A stretch of DNA of 64,000 nucleotides from Mycolicibacter icosiumassiliensis (GCF_900078685.2 NZ_LT546166.1:2321868-2385867); one strand, 5' to 3'; positions 44,231 through 56,637 are shown, counted from the stretch's first letter. The notes: generated from the sequence alone by a model not told the origin. Numbers and translations: made by a program.

Positions 44231-44918
44231 CCCGACGGCCGGCGGCGATGGATCGGGCCGCCTGCGCCAGCTCAATTCCGCGATCGGCGGCGACTTCGGC
44301 GAGTTGTGCTCCCCGTTCACCGGCCGACTCAAGTAGCGGTCCGGCCTTTTCGCCCACCATCTCGGCCAGTTCGCGGCCGTGTTCGACGCCGGCCAGCAAG
44401 CCCGCGCTCACCTTTTCGCCGACGCTCTCCAGCACGGCATCACCGGCCGTGGTGGGCAAGGAGTTGGCTGCACGACGATAGGCTCGACGGGCCCGCCAGC
44501 CCACCGAAGGTTTTCCTTCGGTGTCGGCGGCCGCGATCATCAATCCGCCGATCAGGCTGACGTCGGTCAAGAACGCTTTGCGCTGTTCGGTCCTGCGTTG
44601 CGGGTCGGGTTCGGCCCAGAACATGTGTGCCCCGGCGCTACCCGGAATGACCGTGCATGCCAGCACCGCGGACGCAATCCGCGGGAGCCGGCCGCTTGCC
44701 AGCAAGACGCCACCGCCGATCTGCGCCAGCGCGTTGGCCCTGGCGAATGCTTCAACGTCGGACGGCACCTTCGCCGCTATCTGGTCGGGTAACTGTTTGA
44801 GCCCGTCGAACGCCGGACGGGCCACCTGCCCGGCTTGCTGCGGCCGGCGTAACGCGTCCACACCTTGACCGACAAACGCCGCCGCGAGCAGTGGACGTGC
44901 GATCTTACGTAGCAACAC
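44217..44918 (-). CDS. DoxX-family membrane protein
   Basis: A 233-residue protein with an N-terminal DoxX-like membrane part: PLLAAAFVGQGVDAL near 10-24, RANALAQIGGGVLLASGRLP, IASAVLACTVIPGSAGAHMFW and DVSLIGGLMIAAAD. The C-terminal 90 residues are helical and charged (EHGRELAEMVGEKAGPLLESAGERGAQLAEVAADRGIELAQAARSI). DoxX proteins are linked to thiosulfate oxidation or to redox homeostasis complexes in mycobacteria. The start is GTG. It converges with the glycosylase gene and overlaps it by 14 bp. Confidence 0.8.
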   Translation of the reverse strand: MLLRKIARPLLAAAFVGQGVDALRRPQQAGQVARPAFDGLKQLPDQIAAKVPSDVEAFARANALAQIGGGVLLASGRLPRIASAVLACTVIPGSAGAHMFWAEPDPQRRTEQRKAFLTDVSLIGGLMIAAADTEGKPSVGWRARRAYRRAANSLPTTAGDAVLESVGEKVSAGLLAGVEHGRELAEMVGEKAGPLLESAGERGAQLAEVAADRGIELAQAARSIAAGRRVKGH

Positions 44919-45148
44919 TGGGACCCCTATCGCCGGTGGGATTGCTGTTCGGCACGCTCGCGTGCCTCAGTCCGCAGCGGCCTTCGCTCGGGATACCCGC
45001 CGGGGCTTACGACGTAAACGTCGATCGTCGAGGGACCGGTCGCCACCGGCGAAGCTCCTCCGACGACGCTAAGGTGGCGACCGGGAACTGATCGGCAGCG
45101 CTGACCACTGGCGTGCCGAGCCGGGGTCGGGGATGTCGGGGTGATCGT

Positions 45149-45844
45149 ATGCGGGTTTCTGTTGCATGGGCGCTTGTTGTCGCGGGCACTGGGCTGGCTG
45201 CCGGCTGTGGGAGTCACGAACTGAAGGTCCTACCGAACCCCACATCGACGGTGCCCACCACCATGGCGGCCGCACCCATCGCCGAAGATGGCCTGCGCGC
45301 TCTGCTGCTCACCCCCGAGCAGATCAACCCCATCATGGAGGCGACCGATATGGCCGTCACCCGTACCCACACCGCCCTGTCGGACGACAGCACCACCATG
45401 CAACCGCGCGAGTGCCTGGCCATCGACGGTGCGGCTCAGGAGCCGGTCTACGCCGACAGTGGCTACAGCGGCGTGCGGGAGCAGGCGCTCAGCGAGGGTG
45501 ATGATTTCGAGCACTTCGCCGAACAGGCCGTCGTCGCGTTTCCGTCGGCCAAGCAGGCCGCCGCATTTTTCGCCACTGCCGCCCAACAATGGCCGGCCTG
45601 CCACGAATACAGCCATCTGCAGAGCGGCACGACCTGGATCGCCGGTCCCATCACCAACGCCGACGGCATGCTGAGCACCATCGCGACCCAAGACAATGCG
45701 GGCAACGACGTGAGCTGGGCCTGCGGACGGGCGTTGACCGTAGCCAACAACGTCGTGATCGACGTCAACACCTGCAGTGCGGACCCCAAGGACACCGCGG
45801 TGATCATCGCTGGGCAGATCGCCGCGAAGGTACCCAACGGCTGA
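45149..45844 (+). CDS. Lipoprotein with PknH-type extracellular sensor domain
   Basis: A 231-residue protein. The signal peptide ends in a lipobox LAAGC with Cys near 20, so it should be lipidated and anchored outside the membrane. The rest resembles the extracellular domain of the serine/threonine kinase PknH (PF14032 type): LLLTPEQINPIMEAT, PRECLAIDG, and a tail with WACGRALTVANNVVIDVNTCSAD; four cysteines probably form two disulfides. Mycobacteria encode several standalone versions, such as LppH. An upstream extension of the frame is rejected. The 44919-45148 gap before it holds no gene. Confidence 0.82.
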   Translation: MRVSVAWALVVAGTGLAAGCGSHELKVLPNPTSTVPTTMAAAPIAEDGLRALLLTPEQINPIMEATDMAVTRTHTALSDDSTTMQPRECLAIDGAAQEPVYADSGYSGVREQALSEGDDFEHFAEQAVVAFPSAKQAAAFFATAAQQWPACHEYSHLQSGTTWIAGPITNADGMLSTIATQDNAGNDVSWACGRALTVANNVVIDVNTCSADPKDTAVIIAGQIAAKVPNG

Positions 45845-45916
45845 CGGTTCAGCTGGTGCCCTACGTCCGGGCGCGGTGGCGCTGACACCGGCCGGGCACG
45901 CTTTAAGGTAAGTGCC

Positions 45917-47603
<1,687 letters not shown>

Positions 47604-47610
47604 GGTGCGG

Positions 47611-49287
47611 GTGACTGACGAACTCTCCCCGCCGGGTCCGCTGACCGAAGGCGGGCTGCGCGTCACCGCGCTCGGCGGTATCAGCGAAATCGGCCGCAAT
47701 ATGACCGTTTTCGAGCACCTCGGCCGGCTGCTGATCATCGACTGCGGTGTGCTGTTCCCGGGCCATGACGAGCCCGGCGTCGACCTGATCCTGCCGGACA
47801 TCCGCCACATCCAAGATCGGCTCGACTACGTCGAGGCGCTGGTGCTGACCCATGCCCACGAGGACCACATCGGCGCCATCCCATTTCTGCTCAAACTGCG
47901 GGCCGACATCCCGGTGGTCGGCTCGAAGTTCACCCTGGCCCTGGTCGCCGCCAAGTGCCGGGAACACCGCATCAAGCCGGTCTTCGTCCAGGTGGCCGAG
48001 GGTCAGCGCAGCACCCACGGGGTGTTCGAATGCGAGTACTTCGCGGTGAACCACTCCATCCCGGATGCGCTGGCGATCGCGGTACACACCGGCGCGGGCA
48101 CCGTGCTGCACACCGGCGACATCAAGCTCGACCAGCTGCCCCCGGACGGGCGCCCCACCGACCTGCCGGGCATGTCACGCCTGGGCGACCGGGGCGTGGA
48201 CCTGTTCTTGTGCGACTCGACCAATGCCGAGATTCCCGGCGTCGGGCCGAGCGAGAGCGAGGTCGGTCCCACCCTGCACCGGTTGATCCGCGGTGCCGAG
48301 GGCCGGGTGATCGTGGCCTGCTTCGCCTCCAACGTGGACCGGGTGCAGCAGATCGTCGATGCCGCGGTCGCGCTGGGCCGTCGGGTGTCGTTCGTAGGCC
48401 GGTCCATGGTCCGCAACATGGGCATCGCCAAGGATCTGGGCTTCCTGCGGGTCGAGGACTCGGACCTGGTCGATATCGGGGCCGCCGAGATGATGCCGCC
48501 GGAGAAGGTGGTGCTGGTCACCACGGGGACCCAGGGCGAACCGCTGTCGGCGCTGTCGCGGATGTCGCGCGGCGAGCACCGGTCCATCACCCTGACCGCC
48601 GGTGATCTGGTGGTGCTGTCGTCGTCGCTGATTCCGGGCAACGAGGAAGCCGTGTACGGCGTGATGGACGCACTGGCCAAGATCGGCGCCCGGGTGATCA
48701 CCAACGCCGCGGCCCGCGTGCATGTCTCCGGGCACGCCTACTCCGGCGAACTGCTGTTCCTCTACAACGGCATTCGGCCGCGCAACGTGATGCCGGTGCA
48801 CGGCACCTGGCGGATGATGCGTGCCAACGCCGCACTGGCCGTTCGCACCGGCGTGCCGGAGGAGTCGATCCTGTTGGCCGAGAACGGGGTCAGCGTCGAC
48901 TTGGTTGCCGGGCAGGCTCGCATCGCCGGGGCGGTGCCGGTCGGCAAGATGTTCGTCGACGGCCTGGTGGACGGCGACGTCGGCGATGCGACGCTGGGCG
49001 AGCGGCTGATCCTGTCCAGTGGATTCGTCGCGATAACGGTGGTGGTGCGCCGGGGGACCGGCAAGCCGGTGGCCCCGCCGCACCTGCATTCGCGGGGCTT
49101 CTCCGAAGACCCCAAGGCGCTGGAACCGGCGGCGCGCAAAGTCGAGGCGGAGCTGGAATCCCTGGCCGCAGAGCAGGTCACCGATCCGGTCCGGATCGCT
49201 CAGGCGGTGCGCCGCACCGTGGGCAAGTGGGTGGGCGAGGTCTACCGGCGTCAGCCGATGATCGTGCCGACGGTGATCGAGGTCTGA
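47611..49287 (+). CDS. rnj: Ribonuclease J (metallo-beta-lactamase/beta-CASP)
   Basis: A 558-residue RNase J, a zinc-dependent endo- and 5' exoribonuclease. The metal motif HxHxDH is THAHEDHIG with His81, His83, Asp85 and His86, and a further ligand is in HTGDIKLD near 170. The beta-CASP part includes CDSTNAEIPG and SGHAYSGELLFLYNGIRPRNVMPVHGTWRM. An in-frame GTG two codons earlier (47605) is possible; the later GTG gives the same length as I remember for Rv2752c. The gap from dapA is seven bases, so the two are likely one transcript. Confidence 0.95.
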   Translation: MTDELSPPGPLTEGGLRVTALGGISEIGRNMTVFEHLGRLLIIDCGVLFPGHDEPGVDLILPDIRHIQDRLDYVEALVLTHAHEDHIGAIPFLLKLRADIPVVGSKFTLALVAAKCREHRIKPVFVQVAEGQRSTHGVFECEYFAVNHSIPDALAIAVHTGAGTVLHTGDIKLDQLPPDGRPTDLPGMSRLGDRGVDLFLCDSTNAEIPGVGPSESEVGPTLHRLIRGAEGRVIVACFASNVDRVQQIVDAAVALGRRVSFVGRSMVRNMGIAKDLGFLRVEDSDLVDIGAAEMMPPEKVVLVTTGTQGEPLSALSRMSRGEHRSITLTAGDLVVLSSSLIPGNEEAVYGVMDALAKIGARVITNAAARVHVSGHAYSGELLFLYNGIRPRNVMPVHGTWRMMRANAALAVRTGVPEESILLAENGVSVDLVAGQARIAGAVPVGKMFVDGLVDGDVGDATLGERLILSSGFVAITVVVRRGTGKPVAPPHLHSRGFSEDPKALEPAARKVEAELESLAAEQVTDPVRIAQAVRRTVGKWVGEVYRRQPMIVPTVIEV

Positions 49288-49313
49288 GCCGGCCTTCCCT
49301 CGCGGGGAAGAAA

Positions 49314-50180
49314 TCACACCTTCTCGGCGTAGACCGACCATTCCAGGTCACTCGCACCGAGGTCGCGGCCGGTCGGCTCGACGTAGCGCTGGAGAAATTG
49401 TTCGGGCCCGGCCTGCTCGATCAGGCGCCAGCCGTATTCGGCCAGGAAATCCGCCACCTCGTCGGGCTGCAGCCCGAAATGCCACAGCTTGTTGATCACC
49501 CTGCGGTACAACGTCGGTGAGCCGTAGCGGTTCGTGCCGTCGATGAAGTCACGGCGGACGTAGGTGAACACCAACCTGCTGCCGGTCGCGGCCGGCCGCA
49601 GCCCCTCGAGGGTGCCGCGGACGGCGCGCTCGGTCAGGTACTGGGTCACCCCTTCCCAGACGAAGAACGTGCGGAACGCGGTGCGATACCCGTGTTCGAC
49701 CAGTGTGGTCAGCAGATCGTCGCGCTCGAAGTCCACTGCCACCAGCCGAACCGACAGTGGCGGGCCACCTAACACCCGGCGCACGGTGGCGGACTTGCGG
49801 GCGATGTTGACCGGCTGATCCACTTCGAACACCGGAATGGGGGTCCGCCGGGCGAGCCGGTAGGCGAGGGTGTCCAGGCCGGCACCGAGGATGACCACGG
49901 CGTCGATCTCCTCGCCGGCCTCGTCGATCCGGTCGGCGATGAAGCGTTTGCGGCAGGTCAGGTTGGCCCAGAGTCCCGGCCCGGAGCGGTCCATCGCGGC
50001 GATGACCCACTTGCGCAGCAACGCCGAGCGCGTCACCGCCACCAGCCAGCGCATTCGGGCAGGTAGGAACGGGGCCGCCAGGTCGTCGTCGACCAGCCGG
50101 CGGCTCGGCGGCTCGTGCTGCTCGACGGCCGCGAGCACCATCGGGCCGTAGGCTGTCTGAGCTGCTGGGTTGCGTGCCAC
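49314..50180 (-). CDS. Class I SAM-dependent methyltransferase (leucine-carboxyl-methyltransferase-like)
   Basis: A 288-residue methyltransferase of the PF04072 type common in mycobacteria. The SAM-binding motif I is VVILGAGLDTLAYRL near 93-107, followed by VFEVDQP near 115. DFERDDLLTTL near 148 and FFVWEGVTQYLTERAV near 172-187 are further family segments. Its start is four bases after the residual SDR gene. From memory the gene matches Rv2751, with Rv2750 (SDR) and Rv2749 (ABM) upstream. The substrate is unknown. The gene itself appears intact. Confidence 0.85.
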   Translation of the reverse strand: MARNPAAQTAYGPMVLAAVEQHEPPSRRLVDDDLAAPFLPARMRWLVAVTRSALLRKWVIAAMDRSGPGLWANLTCRKRFIADRIDEAGEEIDAVVILGAGLDTLAYRLARRTPIPVFEVDQPVNIARKSATVRRVLGGPPLSVRLVAVDFERDDLLTTLVEHGYRTAFRTFFVWEGVTQYLTERAVRGTLEGLRPAATGSRLVFTYVRRDFIDGTNRYGSPTLYRRVINKLWHFGLQPDEVADFLAEYGWRLIEQAGPEQFLQRYVEPTGRDLGASDLEWSVYAEKV

Positions 50181-50183
50181 GGG

Positions 50184-50715
<532 letters not shown>

Positions 50716-50862
50716 ATTGCGACTCCTCGGCTGATGGGGGATGCCGAATGCGATTTCAGGGGCCACCCTACCCAGCCCCCGGCCGGATGCGCGGTGAACC
50801 GATCGGCCGGGGCCAGTGTGGCTTATGGTGCGGATGGGGTAATTGCGACTAGGCTTGCCGAT

Positions 50863-53382
50863 ATGGCTAGTAAGACCGCTACTAGTAGGGCTTCCGCGCG
50901 TTCCGGTACCCGCACGACCAGGGCCAAAGCCGGTTCCACGGCTGCCGCCAAGGGTGGTTCACGGCCCGCTCGGTCCCGCCCGGCAGCCAAGCCGCGCAGC
51001 GCCTCCCGGCAGCATTCGGGTCCGGTGGCACTCGGGATGGCCTGTGGACGCCTCGCCCGCGCAACGTGGCTGATGGTCGCCAAGGGCGCCGGAAGCGCTG
51101 CACGCTCGGTGGGCCGCGCCCACAACATCGACCCCGGTCATCGCCGCGACGGCATCGCACTGGCTTTGCTGGGTTTGGCCGTGGTGACCGCGGCCAGTTG
51201 CTGGCTGGATGCGGCCCGGCCGGTCGGGGCCTGGATCGACACCGGTCTGCGCACCGTGGTCGGCGGAGCGGTGGTGCTGCTACCGGTGTTGGCTGCTGCC
51301 GCCGCCGTGTTGCTGATGCGCACTGAACCCGATCCGGAGAGCCGGCCCCGGCTGATCCTCGGATCGGCCATGATCGGGCTGCCGATCCTGGGCCTGTGGC
51401 ACCTGTGGTCGGGCTCGCCGCAAAGCCCCGACGGGCGTCTGCATGGCGCCGGCTTTGTGGGCTTCGCGATCGGCGGCCCGCTCGCCGACGGACTCACGGC
51501 GTGGATCGCCGCGCCGCTGTTGTGCATCGGCGTGCTGTTCGGCGTGCTGCTGCTGACCGGGACCACCCTGCGCGAGGCGCCCGAGACCTTGCGCACCATG
51601 TTCCGCGGCGACTACGGCGAGGACGATTACTACGACGACTACGACGAGGCCTACGACGACAATTTCGACAACGCCGATTACGACGCCGGCTACGACGACG
51701 TCGGGAGCAGCAGCGTAGGCACCGCGTCCGACGTCGTCGACGATGCCCCGGACTGGCAGTCGCGGACCCCGCTGGACAACTACCCCCTCGACGAAGAGCC
51801 CGCCGCGGCGCCGCCCCCGGTTAAACCCGTGCGCCGCAAAGCCCCCAAGGAACCTAAGGCGGCCAAATCCGCCGACGCCACCGTCGTCCTGGACCGGGTG
51901 GTAGAGGGGCCCTACACGCTGCCGGCGTTGAGCCTGCTGGTCGCCGGGGACCCCCAGATGGCCGATGCGATCACCTCGGTGCTGGAGCAGTTCAAGGTCG
52001 ACGCCGCGGTCACCGGCTGCACCCGCGGTCCCACCGTCACCCGCTACGAGGTGGAGCTGGGCCCCGGCGTGAAGGTCGAGAAGATCACCGCCCTGCAACG
52101 CAACATCGCCTACGCGGTGGCCACCGAGAGCGTGCGGATGCTCGCCCCGATCCCGGGCAAGTCCGCCGTCGGTATCGAGGTGCCCAATACCGACCGCGAG
52201 CTGGTGCGGCTCGCCGACGTGCTGACCGCGCCGTCCACCCGCGGCGACCATCACCCGCTGGTGATCGGCCTGGGCAAGGACATCGAAGGCGACTTCATCT
52301 GCGCCAACCTGGCCAAGATGCCGCACCTTCTGGTGGCCGGTTCCACCGGTTCGGGTAAGTCCAGCTTCGTCAACTCGATGCTGGTGTCACTGTTGGCGCG
52401 GGCCACCCCCGAAGAGGTCAGGATGATCCTGATCGACCCCAAGATGGTGGAACTCACGCCGTACGAAGGCATTCCGCACCTGATCACCCCGATCATCACC
52501 GAGCCGAAGAAGGCCGCCGCGGCGCTGGCCTGGCTGGTCGAGGAGATGGAGCAGCGCTACCAGGACATGAAGTCGTCCCGGGTGCGCCACATCAACGACT
52601 TCAACGACAAGGTCCGCTCCGGGGAGATCACCACGCCACTGGGCAGCGAGCGGGTCTACCGGCCCTACCCCTACATCCTCGCGGTCGTCGACGAGCTCGC
52701 CGACCTGATGATGACCGCACCCCGCGATGTAGAAGACGCGATCGTGCGGATCACCCAGAAGGCCCGCGCCGCCGGCATCCACCTGGTGCTGGCCACCCAG
52801 CGGCCGTCGGTGGACGTCGTCACCGGCCTGATCAAGACCAACGTGCCGTCCCGGCTGGCGTTCGCCACGTCGTCGCTCACCGATTCCCGGGTCATCCTGG
52901 ACCAGCCGGGCGCCGAGAAGCTGATTGGCATGGGCGACGGGCTGTTCCTGCCGATGGGTGCCAACAAGCCGATCCGGCTGCAGGGAGCGTTCATCTCCGA
53001 CGAGGAGATCCAGGCCGTCGTCAGCGCCTGCAAGGACCAGGCCGAGCCCGAGTACACCGAGGGCGTCACCGCCGTGAAGGCCACCGGCGATCGCGCCGAC
53101 GTCGACCCCGACATCGGCGACGACATGGATGTCTTCCTGCAGGCCGTCGAGCTCGTGGTGTCCAGCCAATTCGGCTCGACCTCGATGCTGCAGCGCAAGC
53201 TGCGGGTGGGCTTCGCCAAGGCCGGCCGGCTGATGGACCTGATGGAGACCCGCGACATCGTCGGCCCGTCCGAGGGCTCCAAGGCCCGGCAAGTGCTGGT
53301 CAAGCCCGACGAGCTGGCCGCCACGCTGATGCTGATCCGCGGCGGCGCCGCCCCCGACGACGATGGCGACGACGAGTTCTAG
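50863..53382 (+). CDS. ftsK: DNA translocase FtsK/SpoIIIE
   Basis: An 839-residue septal DNA pump that coordinates chromosome segregation with division. An Arg/Ala/Ser-rich N-terminal tail (about 90 residues) precedes four membrane segments (about 99-118, 130-150, 160-180, 210-232). A Tyr/Asp-rich acidic linker follows at about 248-280. The motor has Walker [10 protein letters not shown] near 493-501 and Walker [10 protein letters not shown] near 608, and the gamma winged helix ([26 protein letters not shown]) is at the C-terminus. A TAGGCT box 7 nt before the ATG indicates a leaderless start; the frame upstream of it is rejected. Confidence 0.96.
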   Translation: MASKTATSRASARSGTRTTRAKAGSTAAAKGGSRPARSRPAAKPRSASRQHSGPVALGMACGRLARATWLMVAKGAGSAARSVGRAHNIDPGHRRDGIALALLGLAVVTAASCWLDAARPVGAWIDTGLRTVVGGAVVLLPVLAAAAAVLLMRTEPDPESRPRLILGSAMIGLPILGLWHLWSGSPQSPDGRLHGAGFVGFAIGGPLADGLTAWIAAPLLCIGVLFGVLLLTGTTLREAPETLRTMFRGDYGEDDYYDDYDEAYDDNFDNADYDAGYDDVGSSSVGTASDVVDDAPDWQSRTPLDNYPLDEEPAAAPPPVKPVRRKAPKEPKAAKSADATVVLDRVVEGPYTLPALSLLVAGDPQMADAITSVLEQFKVDAAVTGCTRGPTVTRYEVELGPGVKVEKITALQRNIAYAVATESVRMLAPIPGKSAVGIEVPNTDRELVRLADVLTAPSTRGDHHPLVIGLGKDIEGDFICANLAKMPHLLVAGSTGSGKSSFVNSMLVSLLARATPEEVRMILIDPKMVELTPYEGIPHLITPIITEPKKAAAALAWLVEEMEQRYQDMKSSRVRHINDFNDKVRSGEITTPLGSERVYRPYPYILAVVDELADLMMTAPRDVEDAIVRITQKARAAGIHLVLATQRPSVDVVTGLIKTNVPSRLAFATSSLTDSRVILDQPGAEKLIGMGDGLFLPMGANKPIRLQGAFISDEEIQAVVSACKDQAEPEYTEGVTAVKATGDRADVDPDIGDDMDVFLQAVELVVSSQFGSTSMLQRKLRVGFAKAGRLMDLMETRDIVGPSEGSKARQVLVKPDELAATLMLIRGGAAPDDDGDDEF

Positions 53383-53403
53383 CGCCCTCAACCGGCGCCG
53401 AGA

Positions 53404-53455
53404 GTGAATCTGACGACGCGACGCGCCGATGGGGCGTCGTCAGAGTGCGATTCAC
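53404..53455. terminator. Large inverted repeat between ftsK and the WS/DGAT gene
   Basis: TCTGACGACGC (53409-53419) pairs perfectly with GCGTCGTCAGA (53434-53444). Outside it GTGAATC (53404-53410) matches GATTCAC (53449-53455) as a second possible stem. No T-run follows. Its position at the end of two convergent genes fits a bidirectional terminator. Confidence 0.5.
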
Positions 53456-53480
53456 CGGGAGTCAGCCGGCGAGCCGGCGG

Positions 53481-54706
53481 CTAGGCGCTGTGCACCAGAG
53501 CAAGGCCATGCCAGTCGCGCAGCGGCTTGCGGCGCTTGCTGCGTGCCACCAGCCGGGCCACCGCGGCCTCCAGCCCGCGGGCCAACTCGTCGACCGCGGC
53601 GAACTCGAAGTCGGCTAGTACTCCGATGAACAGTTCCCCGGCGGCGGGCCGGGGACGTTGGTCGCCAATGCCACCACGCCACGCTGGTGGAGCTGTCCGA
53701 GCAATCGCGCCGCCCAGCCTGACCACGCGACCGGCAGCAGGCTCGCGGCCGACATCACCGTACGTCCGGCGTGCCGCTGCCCACCGGCCTTGGCCCGCGC
53801 CAGCCGGGAACGCACGGCCAGCAATCGCTTCACCGGGTTGGATTCTTCGATCGGCAGACGCGGCAACAGCAAAGTGGACAGAGCCGATTCCGGCACCAGG
53901 GTGCGCAGCGAATCGGGTTGGGGCACTTGACCACGACGGATCATGAAGTCGCGGTAGCTCTCGGTCAGGGCTGCCAACACCACGTCATCGATGGACACAT
54001 CGAACACCCGACAGACCTGCTGGATGTCGTCGAGCGGCACCCGTGCCGCGCTGTAGCGGCGGCGGCTGGTGATCGGACCGGTCAGTGACGACGTGCCCGG
54101 CTGCAGCAAGCCGGTCGCGAGTTCCACCACACCGCGCAGGTTGGACACCCAATGCACCGGATTGAGGTCCAGCAACGGCCGGCCCTGCGGCGCATCGTGC
54201 CCCGGCGCGGCGGCGTGGGCCGCCAGGTGGGCGAATCCCTTGTCGGACAAACCGGTCAGCATGTGCGCGGCCGCGGTGCCGTCGGCGATGCAGTGGTGGA
54301 CCTTCATCAGCAGGGCCCACCGGTCGCCGCTGAGACCGCTGATCACCCAGATCTCCCACAGCGGACGGTTGCGGTCCAACCGCCAGGACATCACGTCGGC
54401 AATCACCGTGTGCAGTTCGGCGTCGCCGCCGGGGGAGGGCACCGCGAGCCTGCCGATGTGGTGGGCGAGATCGAAGTGGGGGTCGTCCACCCATTCGGGT
54501 GCGCTCAGATCCAGGGCGTGGCGTACCAGTCGCTGCCCGAACCGCGGGCACCCGCGCAGGCGTTCGGCCAGCGTTGCCTGCAGCAAGGCATGGTCGGGAA
54601 CCGGACCGTCGAGGACGGCCAGCGTCCCGGTCGCCATGCTGACGTTGTGGTCGGAATCTTCGACGCCCAGAAAGCCGGCGTCCAGGGGGGTCAGGTGCTC
54701 GGCCAC
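53481..54706 (-). pseudogene. Wax ester synthase/diacylglycerol acyltransferase (WS/DGAT), broken near the C-terminus
   Basis: The first 363 codons have a WS/DGAT protein: LTPLDAGFLGVED near the start, the catalytic HHxxxDG as HHCIADGT near 135, PLWEIWVISGL, and ATNVPGPPPG at the end of the N-terminal frame. Stop follows at 53615. The last part of the enzyme (GELFIGVLADFEFAAVDELARG to a final LALVHSA) continues in another frame to 53481. Comparison with typical family members suggests that about 40 residues between were lost, with a frameshift. The GTG start has GGAGG 5 bp upstream. The enzyme normally makes triacylglycerol from acyl-CoA. Confidence 0.75.
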
Positions 54707-54888
54707 GACTACCTCCAGTTGTCTGCAACTGTCGGTACCACTATCTCCCCCCTGAACGGCTTGGGGCAGGGCCGGAAGTCCCCAGGTTCGGTGACTGTGA
54801 CACTTCCCAGACACGTGCGGGACACGGACCGGCTACGGACCGGACACCAGCGGTTTTCCAGAGCCGGGCGGGCGCGTAATCTCGCCAC

Positions 54889-55398
54889 GTGGATTGGGCA
54901 CGACTTTTCGCTTTCGATACACCGCCCTCGGAGATCTTTATCCGCGGAACCGTCATCTACATTGCGATTTACGCGTTGCTGCGGGTGGTATTGAAACGCG
55001 AGGCGGGCACCAACGGCATCACGGATCTCATCGTCGTGGTGTTGATCGCCGACGCGGCACAGAACGGGATGGCCGGTGGCTATCGATCGGTCAGTGACGG
55101 CATCCTGCTCGTCGGGGTAATCATCGGCTGGTCATACCTGCTGAACTGGATGGCGCACCGCTGGCCCTCGGTGGCGAGGATCCTGCGGCCGGGGCCGCTG
55201 TTGGTGATCTACGACGGCGCATTCCTCTACGCCAATATGCGCAAAGAGATGATCACCGAGGAGCAGGTCCGCGAGCAGGCGCGCAAGCAGGGAATCGCCG
55301 ATCTTTCCGTAGTCCGTGAGGGCCGGATGGAATCCGACGGGCAGTTCAGCTTCCTCATCGGCGCGACTCGCCGGGCACGCGATCTGGTCGTCGACTAG
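54889..55398 (+). CDS. DUF421 membrane protein
   Basis: A 169-residue protein with three hydrophobic segments (FIRGTVIYIAIYALLRVVL, ITDLIVVVLIADAAQ, GILLVGVIIGWSYLLNWMA) and a cytoplasmic C-terminal domain beginning GPLLVIYDGAFLYANMRKEMITEEQVREQARKQGI. This is the DUF421/YetF-like architecture, function unknown, found near envelope-stress genes. GTG lies 6 nt from a TAATCT box (leaderless). It ends in overlap with convergent argA by four bases. Confidence 0.82.
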   Translation: MDWARLFAFDTPPSEIFIRGTVIYIAIYALLRVVLKREAGTNGITDLIVVVLIADAAQNGMAGGYRSVSDGILLVGVIIGWSYLLNWMAHRWPSVARILRPGPLLVIYDGAFLYANMRKEMITEEQVREQARKQGIADLSVVREGRMESDGQFSFLIGATRRARDLVVD

Positions 55399-55919
55399 AG
55401 GACCAGCAACATCCGGGTGTTGCCCAGGGTGTTCGGCTTGACGTAGCTCAGATCCAAGAACTCGGCCACGCCGACGTCGTAGGAGCGTTGCATCTCCTCG
55501 AACACCTCGGCGGTCACCGGCGTTCCGTCGATCTCGGTGAAGCCGTGCCGGGCGAAGAACTCGGTCTCGAAGGTCAGCACGAACAGCCGCTGCAACTCCA
55601 GCTCGCGGGCGACCTGCAGTAGGCGGTCGACGATCGCGTGTCCGATACCGCGACCGGTCAGGGCTGGGTCCACCGCGATGGTGCGGACCTCGCCGAGATC
55701 CGACCACAACACATGCAACGCGCCGCAGCCCACCACCTGCTGATCCGCGTCTTCGGCAACCCAGAATTCCTGGACCGCCTCATACAACGTCACCAGGTTC
55801 TTTTCCAGCAGGATCTTGCCGGCATAGACGTCCACCAGCTGCTTGATCGCCGGGACGTCCGAGGTGCGCGCACGCCGAACCACGGACTGCCCCGCCGGTC
55901 GATCCGCCGCAAGATTCAC
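55395..55919 (-). CDS. argA: Amino-acid N-acetyltransferase (ArgA)
   Basis: A 174-residue GNAT enzyme, the length and gene position of mycobacterial ArgA (Rv2747), which acetylates glutamate in arginine biosynthesis. The acetyl-CoA-binding segment is IAVDPALTGRGIGHAIVDRLLQVA, with RLFVLTFETEFFARHGF further on. GTG lies 6 nt from a TACTGT box on the minus strand (leaderless). Divergent pgsA3 begins 55 bp away. It lacks the amino-acid kinase domain of classical ArgA, as expected in this group. Confidence 0.92.
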   Translation of the reverse strand: MNLAADRPAGQSVVRRARTSDVPAIKQLVDVYAGKILLEKNLVTLYEAVQEFWVAEDADQQVVGCGALHVLWSDLGEVRTIAVDPALTGRGIGHAIVDRLLQVARELELQRLFVLTFETEFFARHGFTEIDGTPVTAEVFEEMQRSYDVGVAEFLDLSYVKPNTLGNTRMLLVL

Positions 55920-55974
55920 AGCTGCACAGTATCGGTTTCTCATTTCGGGCTGGGCAACAGATATTCTGACTTCC

Positions 55975-56571
55975 GTGTCGGGACAGCCAAAAACCGGACC
56001 AGCGGTGACGCATGTCCCCGTAGTCAATCTTGCGAACGCGTTGACCGTCCTGCGGATGGCGCTGGTCCCGGTCTTCCTGCTGGCGCTGTTCGCCCAGGAC
56101 GGCCACGATCCGAAGACCCGCATCGCGGCGTTCGTGATCTTTGCCGTGGCCATCATCACCGACCGGCTGGACGGCACCCTGGCGCGCAACTACGGCATGG
56201 TGACCGAGTTCGGCACGCTGGCCGACCCGATTGCCGACAAGGCGCTGATCGGCGCGGCGCTGATCGGCCTGTCGATGCTGGGCGACCTGTGGTGGTGGGT
56301 GACGGTGGTGATTCTGGTCCGCGAGATTGGGATCACCCTGCTGAGGTTCGCGGTGCTGCACCGCGGTGTGATCCCGGCCAGCCGTGGCGGCAAGCTCAAG
56401 ACCCTGGTGCAGGCGGTCGGTATCGGGCTGCTCATCCTGCCGCTGGAAGGCCCCTGGCTGGTGACGGCCTGGACGGTGATGACCGCAGCGGTGATCCTGA
56501 CGGTGCTGACCGGCGTCGACTACGTCGTTTCGGCGGTTACCGACCTGCGCGGCGGGCCGGTCCGAAGCTAA
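55975..56571 (+). CDS. pgsA3: CDP-alcohol phosphatidyltransferase PgsA3 (phosphatidylglycerophosphate synthase-like)
   Basis: A 198-residue integral membrane enzyme. The CDP-alcohol phosphotransferase motif is complete: Asp63-xx-Asp66-Gly67-xx-Ala70-Arg71, then Gly80-xxx-Asp84-xxx-Asp88. About six hydrophobic segments surround it. It transfers a phosphatidyl group to an alcohol such as glycerol-3-phosphate. GTG lies 7 nt from a TATTCT box (leaderless); a longer in-frame extension overlaps argA antisense and is rejected. It precedes clgR, as in M. tuberculosis. Confidence 0.93.
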   Translation: MSGQPKTGPAVTHVPVVNLANALTVLRMALVPVFLLALFAQDGHDPKTRIAAFVIFAVAIITDRLDGTLARNYGMVTEFGTLADPIADKALIGAALIGLSMLGDLWWWVTVVILVREIGITLLRFAVLHRGVIPASRGGKLKTLVQAVGIGLLILPLEGPWLVTAWTVMTAAVILTVLTGVDYVVSAVTDLRGGPVRS

Positions 56572-56637
56572 CCCGAAGGTAACCCGGCGGTTCCGCGAGG
56601 CTCGGCGCTGGACCGCCGAAGGAAACCGCCGAATCCG

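Noticed and set aside
53615..54814. Longer start for the WS/DGAT gene
   Set aside because: The extra N-terminal residues are unlike the family; the GTG at 54706 has a perfect GGAGG at correct spacing and begins with the usual LTPLDAGF segment.
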